In this document: positions 59,954 through 64,000 of the stretch, one piece after another
Layout: each line of letters begins with the position of its first letter
Position numbering within the stretch: position 1 is the first letter of the stretch
Assembly (NCBI RefSeq): GCF_001429045.1
Contig: NZ_LMHY01000004.1
Location: 103,694 to 167,693 of the forward strand
DNA: 64,000 nucleotides
Source of the DNA: Pseudomonas sp. Root71
GTDB taxonomy: Bacteria; Pseudomonadota; Gammaproteobacteria; Pseudomonadales; Pseudomonadaceae
Direction: 5' to 3'
Position numbers and translations under genes: made by a program
Notes under the pieces: generated by a model
Seen by the model: only the letters and a program-made list of their open reading frames with translations
Database searches by the model: none
What the model was told of the DNA's origin: nothing

Positions 59954-61330
59954 TCAATGCCCCTGCGCCAGCCACCGCTGTGTATCCTCCAACGCCTTGC
60001 TGAAACAGTTGATGATCAGGTCGACTTCTTCCGCTGTAGTGACCAGGGGTGGGCAGAACGCAATGCTGTCGCCAATGTTGCGGACAATCATGCCGTGCTC
60101 TTGGCAGCGAGCATTGAAATAACTACCGACCCGGCGAAGCGGCTCGAACCGGGTTTTCTCCGATTTATCTGCGACCAGCTCAACGGCGGCAATGAAGCCG
60201 ACACCTCGGATCTCCCCGATTAACGGATGGTCAGCATATTGCGAAAGGCCAGCTCGCAGTCGCGCCCCCATTTCGGCCGCGTGTTCTACCAGGTGTCTCT
60301 CTTCAATCAACTTGATGTTCTCCAGCGCCACTGCCGCAGCCACTGGGTGCCCGCTCGCGGTGAAGCCGTGTCCAAACGTGCCGATGGTCGAACTTTGCCC
60401 CGCGATCTCCTGATAAATCCGTTCGTTGATCAACACTGCTGCAAGCGGTTGATATGACGAGGTCAACTGTTTAGACAGCACCATAATGTCTGGCTCGATG
60501 CCGAACGTAGTCGAGCCGAACATGTTGCCAGTGCGGCCAAATCCACAGACGACCTCGTCTGCTACCAACAAAATATCGTACTTGCGGCAAACCGCCTGGA
60601 TCTTTTGCCAGTAGCCGCGCGGAGGAACAATAACCCCACCGGCCGCCATCAAAGGTTCGCCGATGAACGCAGCCACTGTATCGGGCCCTTCGCGCTGGAT
60701 GAGGGTTTCGAGCCCTTTTGCAAGACGATCCGAAAATGCCTCCTCCGACTCGCCGGGTTCGCCGAAACGATAGTGATGCGGGCACATTGCATGCGCTATG
60801 TCCATCATAGGCAGGTCGAAAGCACGATGATTGTTCGGCAAGCCAGTTAGGCTCGCCGCAGCGATGGTCACGCCATGGTAGGCTCCGATGCGGGATATCA
60901 CCTTTTTCTTCAGCGGCAGGCCACGGGCGTTATTGTAGTAACGAACCATTTTCACCACCGTGTCGTTGGCCTCAGAACCGGAGTTGGTAAAGAAAACCTT
61001 GCTCATCGGCACCGGCGCCAGCGAGATGAGCTTCTCCGCGAGATCCACGGCAGGCTGATGCGTTTTGTGAGTAAAGGTGTGGTAGAAAGGTAGCTTACGC
61101 ATCTGCGTCATGGCCGCCTCGACCAGTCGCACCTCGCTGAAGCCAAGTGCCGCACTCCACAGGCCCGACATGGCTTCGATATAGCGACGCCCCTCGGTGT
61201 CATAGACGAAAACCCCATCCCCGCGCTCAATTGCCAACGGACCGACACCTTCGTGCATCCGCGCATCGGTATAGCTATGAAGGTGATGGGCTATATCCCT
61301 CGCGTACAGTGTGTCAGTGGCATTGGACAT
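59954..61330 (-). CDS. Class III PLP-dependent aminotransferase, second paralogue
   Basis: A 458-residue aminotransferase with GSEANDT (118-124), the DEV segment at about 258 and Schiff-base K287 in SKQLTSSYQP. It aligns without gaps to the aminotransferase at 23970-25391 through residue 300, at about two-thirds identity by eye, so they are paralogues. It probably moves the terminal amino group of an omega-amino acid or polyamine to pyruvate. The ATG at 61330 has GGAG six bases upstream; a TTG four codons earlier is in frame. It stands alone between a terminator and a palindromic leader. Confidence 0.92.
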   Translation of the reverse strand: MSNATDTLYARDIAHHLHSYTDARMHEGVGPLAIERGDGVFVYDTEGRRYIEAMSGLWSAALGFSEVRLVEAAMTQMRKLPFYHTFTHKTHQPAVDLAEKLISLAPVPMSKVFFTNSGSEANDTVVKMVRYYNNARGLPLKKKVISRIGAYHGVTIAAASLTGLPNNHRAFDLPMMDIAHAMCPHHYRFGEPGESEEAFSDRLAKGLETLIQREGPDTVAAFIGEPLMAAGGVIVPPRGYWQKIQAVCRKYDILLVADEVVCGFGRTGNMFGSTTFGIEPDIMVLSKQLTSSYQPLAAVLINERIYQEIAGQSSTIGTFGHGFTASGHPVAAAVALENIKLIEERHLVEHAAEMGARLRAGLSQYADHPLIGEIRGVGFIAAVELVADKSEKTRFEPLRRVGSYFNARCQEHGMIVRNIGDSIAFCPPLVTTAEEVDLIINCFSKALEDTQRWLAQGH

Positions 61331-61355
61331 GGGTGTCTCCAAGAAAGAAAGTGAC

Positions 61356-61390
61356 GACCCCGCTCACCTTAATAGCAACTTGGCGGGGTC
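61356..61390. promoter_or_regulatory. Inverted repeat in the aminotransferase leader
   Basis: GACCCCGC and GCGGGGTC form a perfect eight-base inverted repeat across 19 bases, 26 bases before the aminotransferase start. It may be an operator or a leader hairpin. Confidence 0.45.
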
Positions 61391-61604
61391 TGGATTTAAG
61401 TTTTGGCTGGGAAATTAGTCCGGAACACAGTCGTTCCAGACTAGCTTGCGGCACTTGGTTATAACGCGGTTATGGCATGAGAATCGCTGTGCTCTAACGT
61501 GGTTTTCCCCTTCGCTGTTTTTGATATTCAGCCCGCGCCCACTCATTTGAGAGCTGAGTTTGATACAGTTTCTCCTGCTCAGACAGGCACTTTATTACTT
61601 CCTC

Positions 61605-61627
61605 AGTGGTGACTTCATGTCACCACT
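61605..61627. other. Orphan perfect hairpin
   Basis: AGTGGTGAC and GTCACCACT form a nine-base perfect stem with a five-base loop. It has no T-run and is far from gene ends, so its role is unclear. Confidence 0.4.
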
Positions 61628-62011
61628 CCATAGCTAGTACGGAGGCATTCCTCCCCCATGAGCTTCGTACATTCCGAACGGATCGTTATCCAGAGCAAAT
61701 CGCCATAAACGGCAAGTCTTTGCCACTAACAGCGAAACTAGCGGACAGCGCCCCCCCAAGCCGATTGTCGAAGGTCATTCGCCAGTCATTCGCAACGGGG
61801 CCGTTCGTGATGGGCGCGTGCATAGCATGTTGGTGAATGAGCGCGGTTGCGACAATAACTGGGAGATACTTTTGTGAATGGACGAAACTTTGACGAGCCA
61901 GCGTCAATGGCAGGAGGAACATGCGCGCATGTGTTGAGCGGAAGATCAGTTTGAGGCTATTAGACCTGGATCTACTCAAGTATCAAACCGAACTTTTACC
62001 TGACGGCTAAA

Positions 62012-62992
62012 TTATTCTTCAGCGCAATCGTGTTGACTTATCACACCAGCTGACTGGCCACCCGTCGTCTCCGCGATAGACTGCTGCATCCAAGCGCGGA
62101 AACGCGCCAATGTCACTTCATTCCAACGCTCACGCGGTCCAACTAAATAATAGCCTCCGAGCCGAACATCGGTTCCAAGCAACTCGACCAGCCGCCCGGT
62201 GCGCAAATCATCGGCGGCAATTAGGCGTGTCGCGAGTGCGATTCCCTGCCCCGTTAGGGCCGCGTCGACCGTAAGATTGGCTGACCAGAGCCGCGGCCCG
62301 TTCAACACTACTTCATGCCCATAGCCAGCCTGATGGAACCATTGTCGCCATTGATCGCGGCTTTCCTCATGTATCAACGGCTGACTCACAAGATCGTCAA
62401 GAGAGCGGATGGGTGCGTTCTTGCTGATCCAGTCCGGGCTAGCGACCGGGAAAATCCGCGGCCTTTCCAGCAAAATCCAGCGCACATTCCCCTTCGGCTC
62501 ATCCAAATAACGGATATCGACATCGGCGTCGTAATGCGCGAAATCGGGCTCTAGATCGGTCGCGCGCATGACGAAATCAATACCGGGCAGCGCAAGTTGG
62601 AGCTGGTTAAAACGCGGCGCCAGCCAGCGCGTCGCGAGACCAGGGACACACCAGATTCGTAAAACCGAGCGGCTTACCGCCGGACGCAATTCCGCCGTCG
62701 ACTTGGCGATCATGTCGAAAGCCATTCCCACAGTCTCGGCAAAAAGCCTGCCTTCCGTAGTCAGCCGAATGCCTCGTGGTCCAGCATCCACAAGTCGCGT
62801 GCCAAGCCAGGATTCAAGATTTCGCACATGGCGGGAAACGACCGTATGGCCGACATTGAGATCATCCGCAGCCTTGCGCATCGAGCCGAGCCGGCTCACT
62901 GCCTCAAAGGCGCGGACCATCGAAAGCGGCGGTAGACGTCCGCGTTTGGCGCCACTTTCTAGCTCCTCTTCTGGCGATTTGGTTTTACGCAA
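62012..62992 (-). CDS. LysR-family regulator, GcvA-like (second)
   Basis: A 326-residue GcvA-branch LysR regulator: RLPPLSMVRAFEAVSRLGSM, recognition helix NVGHTVVSRHVRNLES, and an effector domain from about 110. A TTG start at 62992 is chosen because AAGGAGG lies five bases upstream, the best ribosome site in the window; upstream ATG candidates (63037, 63097) have none. It is clearly related to the LysR gene at 15762-16703. It is upstream of and co-oriented with the aminotransferase, so it may regulate it. Confidence 0.9.
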   Translation of the reverse strand: MRKTKSPEEELESGAKRGRLPPLSMVRAFEAVSRLGSMRKAADDLNVGHTVVSRHVRNLESWLGTRLVDAGPRGIRLTTEGRLFAETVGMAFDMIAKSTAELRPAVSRSVLRIWCVPGLATRWLAPRFNQLQLALPGIDFVMRATDLEPDFAHYDADVDIRYLDEPKGNVRWILLERPRIFPVASPDWISKNAPIRSLDDLVSQPLIHEESRDQWRQWFHQAGYGHEVVLNGPRLWSANLTVDAALTGQGIALATRLIAADDLRTGRLVELLGTDVRLGGYYLVGPRERWNEVTLARFRAWMQQSIAETTGGQSAGVISQHDCAEE

Positions 62993-63109
62993 GCATGCCT
63001 CCTTGAAAGTGAGTGTTTCCACAAGTTTAAACGTCATAATGCCGAAAACCCCTCCTGTGCGAAATGAAATCCGGGGCTCGTTCCCGAAGAGACGCACAGA
63101 GGTAAGACG

Positions 63110-63850
63110 AAGCGCCTATCGCTGACGGATCCTCAAGCCCGCTGAACCGCAGCTTCAGGTCGCTCGGCGTTCTACGCCTATTCCACGAACTATCCGATCG
63201 ATACCGAGCACGGCGTCATCGTGGATGTGGAACCCACACCGGCTGATCGAACCATAAGTCGAGAGCACCAAGAAGATGATCGATCGGGTCGAAGCGCAGT
63301 TCGACATCAAGCCGGAACGCCTCATTGGCGACACCACTTACGGTACTGCGCCGATGCTGGCCTGGGTGGTGGAGGAAAAAGACATCGAGCCGAATGTGCC
63401 GGTGTGGGACAAAACTGAGCGCAAGAACGATAGCTTTTCGAGTTACGATTTTCACTGGAATGAAGAGGCCGAGGAATACCGCTGCCAAGCCGGCAACTTA
63501 TTACGCCGCGAATGGCGAGCCTCCAAGAACGAGCGTTTGCACCTCACCAAAGCCAACACCATCATCTTCCGATCCTGGCAGACCGACTGCGTAGCTTGTC
63601 CGATGAAAGCCAAGTGTTGTTTCGCAAGCTCGCAGCTTCCATGAAGCCGCTCGTGATGTGGATCGGCGCATCGCAGCGAGGGCGTAATACGTGTGCTCTC
63701 GCCACGAACGTAAGAGGTTCGAAATGATGTTCGTCCACCCTCTAGCGCATACTGAAACTGGATCGCCTGAGACTACGTGGCATGAGTGGCGCGACCGATG
63801 AGTTCACGCTGGCGCTACGGTGCAGAGCCTACGACGGCCGGCCAAATTGA
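63110..63850 (+). pseudogene. Decayed IS1182-type transposase
   Basis: The plus strand encodes pieces of an IS1182-family transposase: KRLSLTDPQA, then a stop where Trp is usual, NYPIDTEHGVIVDV, a frame change, IGDTTYGTAPMLAWVVEEKD, YRCQAGN, DCVACPMKAKC, a second frame change near 63640, and a degraded C-terminus ending near 63850. Several stops and frameshifts make it inactive. Terminal repeats were not identified. The N-terminal half is missing, cut off next to the LysR gene. Confidence 0.85.
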
Positions 63851-63941
63851 CATCTCACGGGCCACCAGTCACAGGATAGATGCGCCTGCACTAAGCCAAA
63901 AACGTAAGCGTCCGGCCAAGTCACCTACCGAACTCCAGCAT

Positions 63942-63989
63942 TAAGGGCGATGGTGTCCGCGTATTTTTAAGCGGACGCGATCGCCCTTA
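63942..63989. repeat. Imperfect long inverted repeat near the window end
   Basis: TAAGGGCGAT and ATCGCCCTTA form ten-base arms; inside them GTCCGC and GCGGAC form a six-base stem around a ten-base AT-rich loop. The string ACGCGATCGCCCTT in the right arm recurs at 6469-6482. It could be the terminal part of a mobile element or a terminator; the window ends 11 bases later. Confidence 0.5.
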
Positions 63990-64000
63990 TCGCCAGGATT

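Larger units (their letters stand above)
61331..62011. other. 681-base region with two palindromes
   Basis: No gene recognised. It contains the inverted repeats at 61356-61390 and 61605-61627. Short frames on both strands have no ribosome site. It separates the LysR gene end from the aminotransferase start, which share a strand. Confidence 0.5.

Noticed and set aside
1..64000. CRISPR arrays, tRNA or rRNA genes
   Set aside because: No regularly spaced repeats, cloverleaf-like segments or rRNA-like conserved stretches were noticed on either strand.

Overview
The window reads as a chromosomal stretch of a Pseudomonas-type gammaproteobacterium. The evidence is moderately high GC, REP-type inverted repeats, an OprD-family porin, sigma-54 enhancer-binding regulators, and the glaH-lhgO-gabD/csiR arrangement. 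Genus is an inference; no rRNA, tRNA or housekeeping marker is present. Nearly everything is accessory carbon and nitrogen catabolism, arranged as transporter-enzyme-regulator modules, most of them on the minus strand. No CRISPR array, prophage or complete insertion sequence was seen.

Region by region. (1) 1-2.0 kb: the tail of a membrane transporter and a two-subunit transketolase. (2) 2.1-6.1 kb: an alpha/beta hydrolase, a VanB-type reductase and a Rieske oxygenase, divergent from a NodD-like LysR regulator. (3) 6.6-17.2 kb: a nine-gene minus-strand run (SCP-x thiolase, OB-fold partner, MaoC hydratase, SDR, a ferric/polyamine-type ABC importer, a crotonase-fold protein and a class III CoA-transferase), divergent from a LysR regulator and a hotdog thioesterase. 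(4) 17.7-23.3 kb: a secreted SnoaL-like protein, an APC permease, an aldehyde dehydrogenase, a FadR/GntR regulator and a soluble Cache-type protein. (5) 24-30.2 kb: the glutarate pathway, glaH-lhgO-gabD plus a class III aminotransferase, with csiR divergent. (6) 30.5-44.8 kb: a cyclase-family hydrolase, an OprD porin, two iron-type alcohol dehydrogenases, a Liv-type ABC importer with two binding proteins, and a sigma-54 two-component system, with a perfect -24/-12 sigma-54 promoter at 41538-41552. (7) 45.2-49.4 kb: a second small sigma-54 module (permease, iron alcohol dehydrogenase, PAS-type activator). (8) 49.5-50.1 kb: a scar made of three gene fragments and a REP pair. (9) 50.1-59.5 kb: an outer-membrane porin, a NylB-like amide hydrolase and a complete peptide-type ABC importer, followed upstream by a helix-turn-helix protein. 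(10) 59.9-64 kb: a second class III aminotransferase, a GcvA-like LysR regulator and a decayed IS1182-type transposase.

Taken together the modules look like uptake and oxidation systems for amino, amide, alcohol and carboxylate compounds. The glutarate operon is firmly recognisable. The most interesting candidates are the peptide importer joined to a 6-aminohexanoate-dimer-hydrolase-like enzyme, and the CoA-thioester operon with its own periplasmic-binding-protein importer. Their substrates cannot be read from sequence. A combined route (amide dimer to omega-amino acid to semialdehyde to dicarboxylate to CoA thioesters) is offered only as a hypothesis.
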